Made by a program: the position numbers and the translations under genes
Shown here: one piece after another, positions 1-8,357 of the stretch
Layout of the letters: every line of letters begins with the position of its first letter
Numbering within the stretch: the first letter of the stretch is position 1
Source of the DNA: an uncultured Collinsella sp.
GTDB lineage: Bacteria > Actinomycetota > Coriobacteriia > Coriobacteriales > Coriobacteriaceae
NCBI GenBank assembly: GCA_902496375.1
Contig: CABVAS010000007.1
Span: 1 to 21,814, forward strand
Direction of reading: 5' to 3'
DNA: 21,814 nucleotides
The notes under the pieces: model-generated
Databases searched by the model: none
Seen by the model: only the letters and a program-made list of their open reading frames with translations
What the model was told of the DNA's origin: nothing

Positions 1-365
1 CCGGCGGCGCCCGCGGCCCCGGCAAAGCCCGAGCCCCAATCGCTGCCCCAGGCGCCGTTGCCGCTAAAGATGCTGTCGAAGATATCGCCCCAGCCGCTGG
101 CGCCCGCGCCAGCACCGTAGCCGCCGCCATACGCGCCGCCCGCGCCCGGCATGCCGCCAAACATGAGCATCTGGTCGTACTCTTTGCGCTTCTTCTCGTC
201 CGAAAGCGTTTCGTAGGCCTCGCTGATCTCCTTGAACTTGGCCTCGTCGCCGCCGGCATCGGGGTGATATTTTTGCGCGAGCTTGCGAAACGCGCTCTTG
301 ATCTCTTTGTCGGAGGCGCTCTTGGATACGCCCAGGATGTCATAGAAGGTTTTGCCTGCAGCCAT
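1..365 (-). CDS. dnaJ: DnaJ-family co-chaperone, N-terminal part (cut by window start)
   Basis: Hsp40 co-chaperone that delivers unfolded clients to DnaK and stimulates its ATPase. The first ~70 residues form a J domain: FYDILGVSKSASDKEIKSAFR, then the diagnostic HPD tripeptide in QKYHPDAGGDEAKF, then SEAYETLSDEKKRKEYD. A Gly-rich linker (GGMPGAGGAYGGGYGAG) follows. The remainder, including any Cys-rich zinc domain, lies outside the window, so DnaJ proper and a CbpA-like paralogue cannot be fully separated; position after dnaK and grpE favours DnaJ. The start is the ATG at 365, preceded by a strong AGGAGAGGAG ribosome binding site. It is the third gene of the operon, 108 bp after grpE. Confidence 0.93.
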   Translation of the reverse strand, partial: MAAGKTFYDILGVSKSASDKEIKSAFRKLAQKYHPDAGGDEAKFKEISEAYETLSDEKKRKEYDQMLMFGGMPGAGGAYGGGYGAGAGASGWGDIFDSIFSGNGAWGSDWGSGFAGAAGAA

Positions 366-438
366 CGTAGCTCCTCTCCTGTTACGTCCGCCGTCCATGC
401 AGACGACGGCCCATGCTTTCATATGGCACTAGGCCAGA

Positions 439-468
439 AAGGGCCCCGGGTGTTGCCCCGGGGCCCTT
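439..468 (-). terminator. GC-rich hairpin between grpE and dnaJ
   Basis: A perfect 12-bp stem (439-450 with 457-468; AAGGGCCCCGGG pairing with its complement) and a 6-nt loop lie just after the grpE stop. In the minus-strand transcript it is followed by only UUUCUGG, so it is a weak terminator or, more likely, a partial attenuator or 3'-end protector that sets dnaJ below dnaK-grpE. The hairpin is seen directly; its role is inferred. Confidence 0.55.
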
Positions 469-473
469 CTCAA

Positions 474-1316
474 TTACTCCTCGGTGCTCTCGGCCGTATC
501 GGCCGCAGCATCCTCGGGCGCCGCTTCGGGCTCCGGTGCGGGGCGCTTCTCGCCACCGTAGGTCACCGTCACCATCGCGGAACGCAGGATGCGATCCGCC
601 ATGCGGTAGCCCTTCTGGTACACATCGTTGACGGTCTCGTCGTACTGCGATGCGTCCTCGACGCGACCCACAGCCTGGTGCTCGAGCGGATCGAACGCCT
701 CGCCCTTGGGGTCGATGGGCTCAACGCCCTCGTGCGCAAACACATCGAGCAGCTTGGCATGTACCGCGTCAACGCCATCGACGAACTGCTTAAAGTCGTC
801 GGAAAGCTCTTGGCTGCGGGCATGGTCGATCGCGCGCTCGATATCGTCGATCACCGGCAACAGCGCGGTGACAAGCTTCTCGGTCGCGCGCTCGCGCTCG
901 GCAATGCGCTCGTTGGCGGTGCGGCGACGGAAGTTCTCCCAGTCGGCCTGCAGACGGGCGGTGCGCTCGGTGGCGTCCTTCGCCTTGTCCTCAGCGGCCT
1001 TCTGAGCCTCTGCCGCAGCATCGAGTTCATTGCGCACGTCGGCAAGCTCCTTTTGGGCCTGCTCGAACTTGAGCTTAAAGTCGTTGTCGGCGGCTTCCTC
1101 ACCGGCGCGGATAGCGGCTTCCACCATCTCGTCCTCGGTCATCGTCGCCTCCTTGTTGAAATCCTCTACCTGGTTCTCGGCAGCCTCGACGGCCGGGGCC
1201 TCATTGACCTCGGTATCGTCGACGGCCTCTACGGGAATCTTCACGTCCTTCTCCTCAGAGTCAACGGGGGCGGCGCCAGCGGCAGCCGCCTCCGTGCGAG
1301 CTTTACGGGCGGACAT
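474..1316 (-). CDS. grpE: GrpE nucleotide exchange factor of DnaK
   Basis: Homodimeric exchange factor that releases ADP from DnaK so that substrate is let go. The C-terminal half carries the family core: QADWENFRRRTANERIAERE (end of the long coiled coil), LLPVIDDIERAIDHA, and the beta-wing signature GVEPIDPKGEAFDPLEHQAV...VYQKGYRMADRILRSAMVTV. At 280 residues it is longer than the usual ~190-200. The excess is an acidic, Ala/Glu-rich N-terminal region of about 85 residues plus an acidic Ala/Glu tail after the beta domain, both probably disordered. The ATG at 1316 is two bases beyond the dnaK stop, with GAGGA before it in the dnaK end, indicating coupled translation. An internal Met (MTEDEMVEA) could give a shorter form but has less support. 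Confidence 0.95.
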   Translation of the reverse strand: MSARKARTEAAAAGAAPVDSEEKDVKIPVEAVDDTEVNEAPAVEAAENQVEDFNKEATMTEDEMVEAAIRAGEEAADNDFKLKFEQAQKELADVRNELDAAAEAQKAAEDKAKDATERTARLQADWENFRRRTANERIAERERATEKLVTALLPVIDDIERAIDHARSQELSDDFKQFVDGVDAVHAKLLDVFAHEGVEPIDPKGEAFDPLEHQAVGRVEDASQYDETVNDVYQKGYRMADRILRSAMVTVTYGGEKRPAPEPEAAPEDAAADTAESTEE

Positions 1317-1318
1317 GA

Positions 1319-3211
<1,893 letters not shown>

Positions 3212-3352
3212 TAGAAATTCCCTCTCTCTTGTGCGTTTGCACCGACTCGGCGGTCTGCCGAGCGGTGTTTCGGCTTGTCTTTCAGGATGTAGTGTATCCC
3301 CTTATGGGCCGGAATATACAAAATCTAAGTCAATTCATATAAGATTTCTTAT
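3212..3352 (-). promoter_or_regulatory. dnaK leader and candidate promoter/operator
   Basis: AT-rich stretch upstream of dnaK. Read on the minus strand, a candidate promoter has -35 TTGTAT (3316-3321) and -10 GATACA (3293-3298) with 17-bp spacing, placing transcription start near 3286. A small hairpin (CTCGGC 3246-3251 with GCCGAG 3257-3262) lies in the leader. Just upstream of the -35, a perfect 14-bp palindrome ATAAGATTTCTTAT (3339-3352) could be a repressor site. The hexamers are only moderate matches, so the promoter is tentative; the palindrome is seen directly. Confidence 0.35.
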
Positions 3353-3474
3353 TGCCAAGAGTTTAGGTTCTTAAATGCGCAGGTAGATGCGCTGTTTGAG
3401 TTCTCGGCAAATCTATCGAGATCTATGTAGAGATGGCTGAGGCTTGGGTCCGAGGGTGCCTGGGGCCGCCTTGC

Positions 3475-3660
3475 GGAAAGCTCGTCCCGTTTTGAGCGTG
3501 GATTCCGGGCCGCGGTTTCCGTCTGAAGGCTCAACCGGAAACCGTATCCCGTTTTGAGAGCTGATACCGGGTCGCAGTTTCCGCTAGCGGGCCCAACCGG
3601 AAACTGCGACCCGTTTTTCGGCCAAATAACGGGATGCCCTTTCCGCAGGCGCGCTCAATA
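3475..3660. repeat. Array of three 62-bp palindromic repeat units (copy 1)
   Basis: Three units begin at 3475, 3537 and 3599, exactly 62 bp apart, each opening with GGAAA followed by a GC-rich block and CCCGTTTT, and each ending with a GGG-type block and TTTCCG. The right arm of unit 2 (CGGGTCGCAGTTTCCG) is a perfect 16-bp reverse complement of the left arm of unit 3, so neighbouring units can form long hairpins. A second array with the same register lies at 18409-18594. No open reading frame runs convincingly through it. Confidence 0.8.
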
Positions 3661-3779
3661 GCTCAATATTTCAAGTCACCTTTAGCTAACATTTGCGCAG
3701 CTCAACGGCCCCACCTGCACGTTTTTTAGTAAACCTTGGCATACTCGGCGAACGGTATGAAGATGCCGGCCAGAGGGTA

Positions 3780-3807
3780 TTGCAAACGGTCGCTCCCGTG
3801 GTATGTT
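3780..3807 (+). promoter_or_regulatory. Candidate promoter of the ferredoxin gene
   Basis: -35 TTGCAA (3780-3785) and -10 TATGTT (3802-3807) with 16-bp spacing, about 60 bp upstream of the ferredoxin start. The -35 is a good match to TTGACA, the -10 moderate. The 5' leader would be about 55 nt and ends in an AGAGAGGAAA ribosome binding site. Confidence 0.5.
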
Positions 3808-3868
3808 TTTGCCCGAATCAAACCGGCGCGCATCGCCTGTAGCGTCGGTCAACAGAGAGGAAACTACC

Positions 3869-4054
3869 ATGGCTCATCCCGTAATTGATGCCGACGAGTG
3901 CATCGCTTGTGGCGTTTGCGTCGACTCCTGCCCCGCTGGCGTTCTGGAGCTCCAGGACGTCGCTACCGTCGCTGACGAGGACTCCTGCGTCGCCTGTGGC
4001 GCTTGCCAGGACGCTTGCCCCGCTGGCGCGATCACTGAGATCGTCGAGGAGTAA
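3869..4054 (+). CDS. 2[4Fe-4S] ferredoxin
   Basis: Small (61-residue) clostridial-type electron carrier in the cytoplasm. Two near-identical halves each carry CxxCxxCxxxCP: DADECIACGVCVDSCPAG at residues ~7-24 and DEDSCVACGACQDACPAG at ~38-55, giving ligands for two [4Fe-4S] clusters. The acidic composition is typical of low-potential ferredoxins. The ATG at 3869 has AGAGAGGAAA at proper spacing; an in-frame upstream extension to 3803 has no family homology and would overlap the promoter. The gene is monocistronic, between a candidate promoter and a strong terminator. The partner enzyme (for example pyruvate:ferredoxin oxidoreductase or a hydrogenase) cannot be told from context. Confidence 0.96.
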   Translation: MAHPVIDADECIACGVCVDSCPAGVLELQDVATVADEDSCVACGACQDACPAGAITEIVEE

Positions 4055-4092
4055 CAACTCCCCACTTGCACACTCAAAAGTACACCGTGCAC

Positions 4093-4138
4093 AAAAAAGG
4101 AGGCTTCCGCATCGCCGCGGAGGCCTCCTTTTTGTTTG
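4093..4138. terminator. Strong bidirectional Rho-independent terminator
   Basis: A stem of about 17 bp with one mismatch (AAAAAGGAGGC..TCCGC with GCGGA..GCCTCCTTTTT) and a short loop lies after the ferredoxin stop. The plus strand reads out into TTTTTGTTTG and the minus strand into TTTTTTGTG, so it can end both the ferredoxin transcript and the converging nad operon, whose last gene niaR stops at 4198. Confidence 0.9.
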
Positions 4139-4197
4139 TGCGGATAACTAATTTGGCACCGCTGCAGATTGCCGCTTAGGGGCGTTTGCAGCATCGG

Positions 4198-4743
4198 CTA
4201 CGATAGGTCGTCTTCGTAGGGCATTAGGTCCGCCAAGTAGCCTTTTTCCTTGAGCATGACCTCGATCTCGTCGAGGGTTTGCTCGTCCTCCGCCGCGATG
4301 CGATGGAAGTGATAGCCGCTTGTCACCGTTAGTAGCGGGAAACTCTTGCCGCTCTCGATATCGTGCAGGTAGCGCTCAACATCGCGGCGGTTGCGGATGT
4401 CCAGGTCGGCCGTGATCTTGCCGTACACACGATGGTTGACGATCACGTTGAGCACGGCGCCACCCGCGTCGACGATACTCGTAAGCTCATCGCCTGCCTG
4501 CTCCACGCCGTGGCGAACCTTGACCAAGCGCGTGGGCACAGCGGGGCTGCTGGGGGCCTCCTGCAGCACGTAGCCGCGATTGGTCGCCACGATATCGTGC
4601 CCATCGGCGCGCAGCAGGGCGATGTCTTGCACGACAATCTGGCGGCTCACACCCACCTCACGAGCAAGTGCGCTGCCGGAGACGGGGCCCTTGGCTCGCT
4701 CGAGCACGCCCATGATGGCACGGCGACGCTCGCGGGCGTCCAT
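4198..4743 (-). CDS. niaR: NiaR, niacin-responsive repressor of NAD biosynthesis
   Basis: Transcription repressor that senses nicotinic acid and shuts down NAD synthesis genes. Residues ~1-60 form a winged helix (HTH_11 type: VSGSALAREVGVSRQIVVQDIALLRADGHDIVATNRGYVL). Residues ~72-175 form the 3H domain; H78, E86, H145 and H147 match the positions of the metal ligands known in the Thermotoga protein, and H104 is also conserved-looking. The length of 181 is normal. Its start codon overlaps the nadC stop by one base (TAATG), so it is translationally coupled as the last gene of nadA-nadB-nadC-niaR and should repress its own operon. The palindrome at 8106-8149 is the obvious binding site. Confidence 0.93.
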   Translation of the reverse strand: MDARERRRAIMGVLERAKGPVSGSALAREVGVSRQIVVQDIALLRADGHDIVATNRGYVLQEAPSSPAVPTRLVKVRHGVEQAGDELTSIVDAGGAVLNVIVNHRVYGKITADLDIRNRRDVERYLHDIESGKSFPLLTVTSGYHFHRIAAEDEQTLDEIEVMLKEKGYLADLMPYEDDLS

Positions 4744-5603
4744 TATTTACCGTCCAGCAGACGCAGGTGCTTAAGCGAGAGGTCGAGAATCGGCGCAGAG
4801 TGCGTCAACGCCCCCGAGCTAATAAAGTCAACGCCCAGGTCGGCGAGCGCGCGGATATTGCTGGCGTCCACGTTGCCCGAGCACTCGGTCTTGGCACGGC
4901 CGGCGATAAGCTCAATCGCGGCAGCCATGTCGTCGTGGGTCATGTTGTCGAACATGATGATATCGGCGCCAGCCTCCACGGCCTCGCGCACCATGTCCAG
5001 GTTCTCACACTCAATCTCGACCGTCGCGGTAAACGACGCATGGGCGCGCGCCATCTCGATCGCGCGCGTCACGCCACCGGCGGCATCGATGTGGTTGTCC
5101 TTGAGCATGACGGCCGTCGACAGGTTGTAGCGGTGGTTGCTGCCGCCGCCGATCTCAACCGCTGCCTTCTCAAACACGCGCATGCCCGGCGTGGTCTTGC
5201 GCGTGTCGACGAGGACGGTCTTGGTGCCCTCGAGCGCCGCGGCCATGCTGTGCGTGTAGGTAGCGATGCCGCTCATGCGCTGCAGGTAGTTGAGTGCCAC
5301 GCGCTCGCCCGAAAGCAGCACGCGCGCGTCGCCGCGCACCTGACCCACATGGTCGCCGGCGTGCACCTCGTCACCGTCGGCAAAATCAAACAGCACCGAG
5401 CTCTGCGAATCCAGCAGCTCAAAGGTGCGAGCGAACACATCCAGGCCGGCGATGATGCCATCGGCCTTTGCGATAAGCTCCACCGTGGCGGGACGCGCCG
5501 TGGGGCACACGCTCGCCGTGCTCACGTCCTCAAACGTAATGTCCTCGCGCAGAGCCTGCAGAATCAGATCATCGACGACGAGCTTCATGGTAATGGGATT
5601 CAT
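4743..5603 (-). CDS. nadC: Nicotinate-nucleotide pyrophosphorylase (quinolinate phosphoribosyltransferase)
   Basis: Converts quinolinate and PRPP to nicotinate mononucleotide, CO2 and PPi, the third step of de novo NAD synthesis. At 286 residues it is the usual length. Visible are LREDITFEDVST near the N-terminus, VALNYLQRMSGIATYT, the active-site stretch DTRKTTPGMRVFEKAAVEIGGG, RYNLSTAVMLKDNHI, and the C-terminal barrel strands IECENLD, DIIMFDNM and VDFISSGALTHSAPILDLSL. Two Met codons lie close together; the first (5603) is chosen because GGAGGAG sits about 6 nt upstream, inside the end of nadB. The gap to nadB is 3 nt and the overlap with niaR is 1 nt. Confidence 0.97.
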   Translation of the reverse strand: MNPITMKLVVDDLILQALREDITFEDVSTASVCPTARPATVELIAKADGIIAGLDVFARTFELLDSQSSVLFDFADGDEVHAGDHVGQVRGDARVLLSGERVALNYLQRMSGIATYTHSMAAALEGTKTVLVDTRKTTPGMRVFEKAAVEIGGGSNHRYNLSTAVMLKDNHIDAAGGVTRAIEMARAHASFTATVEIECENLDMVREAVEAGADIIMFDNMTHDDMAAAIELIAGRAKTECSGNVDASNIRALADLGVDFISSGALTHSAPILDLSLKHLRLLDGK

Positions 5604-5606
5604 GGT

Positions 5607-6983
5607 CTACTCCTCCACGGCCTGCGTGCCGGCGGCACGGGCCAGATCATCGATTGCCAGGATGTCGGCGCTCAGGGCGCGATGACGGCCATCGAGCGCG
5701 GGATCGCCCGCCTGCTCCACGGCCAGTGACTCGCCGGTACGCATATACCACGCGGCGCGACGACCCCAGACCAGCGCTTCGAGCAGGCTGTTTGATGCAA
5801 GGCGATTCTTGCCGTGAACGCCGTTGCAGGCCGTCTCGCCCGCGGCGTAGAGCTCGGGCATCGAGGTGCGGCCGTCCTTATCGACCCATACGCCACCCAT
5901 AAAGTAGTGCTGCGTGGGCGTAACGGGGATGGGCTCGTCCAAGATGTCGCGGCCGTCCTCAAGGCAGCGCGCGCGAATGTTGGCAAAATGCCCGGTCACC
6001 ACATCGCGTTCGACGGGGGCGAAGCTCAGCCACTCGTGCTCGGTACCGTCCTGCTTCATCTGCTCGCGAATAGCGGCAGCGACCACATCGCGCGGCTGAA
6101 GCTCGTCAGTAAAGCGTTCGCCGGCGGCGTTGAGCAAAATCGCACCCTCGCCGCGGCAGCTCTCGCTGATCAGGAAGGTGCGGCCCGGCTGCGGCGAGAA
6201 CAGTCCCGTGGGGTGAATCTGCACGTAGTCCAGATGCTCCATCTTAATGCCATGCTCCTGAGCGATGTAGCAGGCATCGCCCGTGAGCTGCGGGTAGTTG
6301 GTCGAATGGTCGTATACGCCGCCGATACCGCCCGTCGCCCACAGCGTGTGGCGGGCATGAATCTTAAACGGCTCGCCGGCATGCACGCCATCGGCGGCAT
6401 TTGTCAGCTCGTCGGCGGGACGAACCGAGTTGTCCTCGTCCACGGAAACGGCGACGACACCGGCACACACCGTGGCGCCGTCACGCTCGCCCGTCAGGAT
6501 ATCGGTCATGGCTACGTGCTCCAAAATCTGCACGTTATCCAGCTTGCGAACGGCCTGGAGCAGCTTGGTCGTAATCTCCTTGCCGGTGATATCGGCATGG
6601 AAGGCAATGCGCGGACGGCTGTGCGCGCCCTCGCGGGTAAAGTCGAGGCTGCCGTCGGCCTTGCGCTCAAAATCCACGCCCATCGCTAGCAAGTCGTTGA
6701 TGACCGAGCGGCTCGAGCGGATCATGATGTCGACGCTCTCGCGGCGGTTCTCGTAATGGCCGGCGTGCATGGTGTCCTCAAAGAAGGCATCGTAGTCTGA
6801 GCCCTCGGGCAGCACGCAGATGCCGCCCTGCGCGAGCATCGAATCGCACTCGTCGACAGCGCCCTTGGAGAGCATGATCACGCGCGTGCTCGTCGGCAGG
6901 TTGAGAGCCGCATACAGGCCCGCTACGCCGCAGCCGGCAATGACGACGTCGCACTCCATGTCGGGGTATTGCTTGGTTTCCAC
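5607..6983 (-). CDS. nadB: L-aspartate oxidase
   Basis: FAD flavoprotein that oxidises L-aspartate to iminoaspartate, the substrate of NadA. The FAD fold is at the N-terminus (CDVVIAGCGVAGLYAALNLP); further family blocks are DSMLAQGGI, EGAHSRPRIAFHADITGKEI, LDYVQIHPTGLF, SESCRGEGAILLNAAGERF, TPTQHYFMGGVWVD, and GETACNGVHGKNRLASNSLLEALVWGRRAA. I start at GTG 6983 because GGGAGAGG lies 6 nt before it; in-frame ATGs at 7010 and 7034 are possible (475 residues at most) but have weak or no ribosome binding site and fall inside a hairpin. The protein stops about 45 residues after the EALVWGRRAA block, so most of the C-terminal helical domain of the ~540-residue E. coli enzyme is missing. Confidence 0.93.
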   Translation of the reverse strand: METKQYPDMECDVVIAGCGVAGLYAALNLPTSTRVIMLSKGAVDECDSMLAQGGICVLPEGSDYDAFFEDTMHAGHYENRRESVDIMIRSSRSVINDLLAMGVDFERKADGSLDFTREGAHSRPRIAFHADITGKEITTKLLQAVRKLDNVQILEHVAMTDILTGERDGATVCAGVVAVSVDEDNSVRPADELTNAADGVHAGEPFKIHARHTLWATGGIGGVYDHSTNYPQLTGDACYIAQEHGIKMEHLDYVQIHPTGLFSPQPGRTFLISESCRGEGAILLNAAGERFTDELQPRDVVAAAIREQMKQDGTEHEWLSFAPVERDVVTGHFANIRARCLEDGRDILDEPIPVTPTQHYFMGGVWVDKDGRTSMPELYAAGETACNGVHGKNRLASNSLLEALVWGRRAAWYMRTGESLAVEQAGDPALDGRHRALSADILAIDDLARAAGTQAVEE

Positions 6984-7000
6984 AGGAATCCTCTCCCTTG

Positions 7001-7035
7001 AATGTGACATAAGGGACCATCCCTCATGCCACATT
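7001..7035 (-). other. 16-bp wobble hairpin in the nadA-nadB spacer
   Basis: The arms 7001-7016 and 7020-7035 pair over 16 positions with a 3-nt loop. Fourteen pairs are Watson-Crick; the other two are G-U in the minus-strand RNA (they would be A-C in the plus strand). This asymmetry fits a structure acting in the nad transcript, upstream of the nadB ribosome binding site. It may affect processing or the nadB translation level. Its GGGA/TCCC core also resembles the GTCCC repeats elsewhere in the window. Confidence 0.6.
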
Positions 7036-7038
7036 GTT

Positions 7039-8064
7039 CTAGCGCGCTGCGTACTCGAGCATACGGTCGAGCGTGAGCTTGGCCTGGTCTGCTGCCTCGT
7101 CCGAGACGCCGATCTGCACCTCGCCCTCGCCCGTTTCCAGGCAGCGCACGAGCTTTTCGAGCGTGATGAGGTCCATGTTGACGCAGGTGGGCTGCACCGC
7201 GGGGAAGTAGAACTTCTTGCCGGTGCCCTGGCAGCGGAGCTCGAGCTCGTAGAGCACGCCGCGGACAGTCACGATAATGAACTCGCTCGCGTCGGACTCC
7301 TCGGCGTACTTGATGATGCCGGCGGTGGAACCGATGTAGTCGGCCTCGGCCAGGACGTCGGCCTTGCACTCAGGATGCGCCAGCACGAGCGCGTCGGGGT
7401 GAGCCTCCGTCGCGTCGACGATCTGCTCGACGGTAATGATGTGGTGGCGCGGGCAGTAGCCATTGTTGAGAATGACGTGCTTTTGCGGCACCTGCTCGGC
7501 TACGAAGCGGCCCAGGTTTTGATCGGGGATGAACAGGATATGCTGCTGCGGCAGCTCGGACACGATCTTGACGGCGTTGGAGCTGGTGACACACACGTCG
7601 CTCCAGCTCTTGATCTCGACCGTGGAGTTGACGTAGCACACCACGGCAAGGTCGTCACCGTACTCGGCGCGGGCGGCGTCGACCGTCTCGCGCTTGACCA
7701 TGTGAGCCATGGGGCAGTCCGCGCCCGGCTCGGGCAACAACACGGTCTTGGTGGGATTGAGCAGCTTGGCGCTCTCGCCCATAAACTCCACGCCGCACAG
7801 CACGATGGTCTGCTGCGGCAGGCTCTTGGCGAGCTTTGCCAGGTAGAAGCTGTCGCCGACGTAATCGGCAACGGCTTGGACCTCGGGCGCCACATAGTAG
7901 TGCGCCAGGATCACCGCGTCACGTTGGGTTTTTAGTTGCTGAATGGCCTCGACGAGCTCTGCGGGCACCAGTGCCGCGCGCTCCGTTGCCGTCGTTGCCG
8001 ATGCTAGGCCGGCCGCGATATCGTGTGCAAGCTCCGATGCATCCATGTTCGCGCTCTGTGCCAT
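7039..8064 (-). CDS. nadA: Quinolinate synthase (4Fe-4S)
   Basis: Condenses iminoaspartate with dihydroxyacetone phosphate to quinolinate, using a [4Fe-4S] cluster whose free iron acts as Lewis acid. Visible are AVILAHYYVAPEVQAVADYVGDSF, then the three cluster cysteines of the family: IVLCGVEFMGESAK, LAHPECKADV and VQPTCVNMD. Also seen are LLPEPGADCPMAHM, VVCYVNSTVEIKSWSDVCVTSSNAV and the IPDQNLGRFVAEQ block. At 341 residues it is close to E. coli NadA. Start is ATG 8064 with AGAGAGGGG 5 nt upstream; the adjoining TTG at 8067 is less likely. It is the first gene of the nad operon, about 35 bp from the promoter/operator. Confidence 0.97.
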   Translation of the reverse strand: MAQSANMDASELAHDIAAGLASATTATERAALVPAELVEAIQQLKTQRDAVILAHYYVAPEVQAVADYVGDSFYLAKLAKSLPQQTIVLCGVEFMGESAKLLNPTKTVLLPEPGADCPMAHMVKRETVDAARAEYGDDLAVVCYVNSTVEIKSWSDVCVTSSNAVKIVSELPQQHILFIPDQNLGRFVAEQVPQKHVILNNGYCPRHHIITVEQIVDATEAHPDALVLAHPECKADVLAEADYIGSTAGIIKYAEESDASEFIIVTVRGVLYELELRCQGTGKKFYFPAVQPTCVNMDLITLEKLVRCLETGEGEVQIGVSDEAADQAKLTLDRMLEYAAR

Positions 8065-8099
8065 CAAGGCCCCTCTCTTTTGGCGAATCTTGGGGCTTT

Positions 8100-8149
8100 A
8101 GTATGACACCTAGGTTTACAGCTGACAAGACAGCTGTAAACCTAGGTGT
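8100..8149 (-). promoter_or_regulatory. nad operon promoter with large palindromic operator (likely NiaR)
   Basis: On the minus strand, -35 TTGTCA (complement 8123-8128) and -10 CATACT (complement 8100-8105) have exactly 17-bp spacing. A perfect inverted repeat with 19-bp arms (8106-8124 and 8131-8149) and a 6-bp centre fills the region from inside the -35 to the -10, so a bound protein would block RNA polymerase. Each arm holds two similar blocks 12 bp apart (TTTACACCTA and TTTACAGCTG on the minus strand), so the site offers four half-sites. The repressor NiaR is encoded in the same operon. Binding by NiaR is inferred. Confidence 0.82.
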
Positions 8150-8357
8150 AAAGTTGAAATAATGATTCAATCATGTGGCAGGTCCATTTTCGAACTGGCA
8201 AGCTGAGGATAGCCGAGCTCTCGATAGCGCAGGAGGCATCTTTCGCCACCGCAATACCGCTCGGCGCGAGTTGCGCGACGTGGGGCGCAAATGGGACACG
8301 CCTCCGCGAGCGGTCCGCACCCAATGTGGCAAAATCGAACTACTAAGGGGGCTCAGA

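Noticed and set aside
3475..3660. CRISPR array
   Set aside because: The 62-bp units have no constant repeat plus variable unique spacer pattern, only three units, and no cas genes nearby.
3212..3800. CIRCE or HAIR heat-shock operator
   Set aside because: No GAGTGC- or CTTGAGT-type inverted repeat was found; CTCAAT and TTTCAAG words near 3650 do not have the right spacing.
4161..4192. GCTGCA/TGCAGC inverted repeat as niaR terminator
   Set aside because: Only six base pairs with a 20-nt loop; the strong hairpin at 4093-4138 is a better terminator.
8150..8357. AgrD-like peptide gene upstream of the LytTR regulator
   Set aside because: The only in-frame stretch is a continuous extension of the regulator frame without amphipathic leader, Cys/Ser core or own ribosome binding site.
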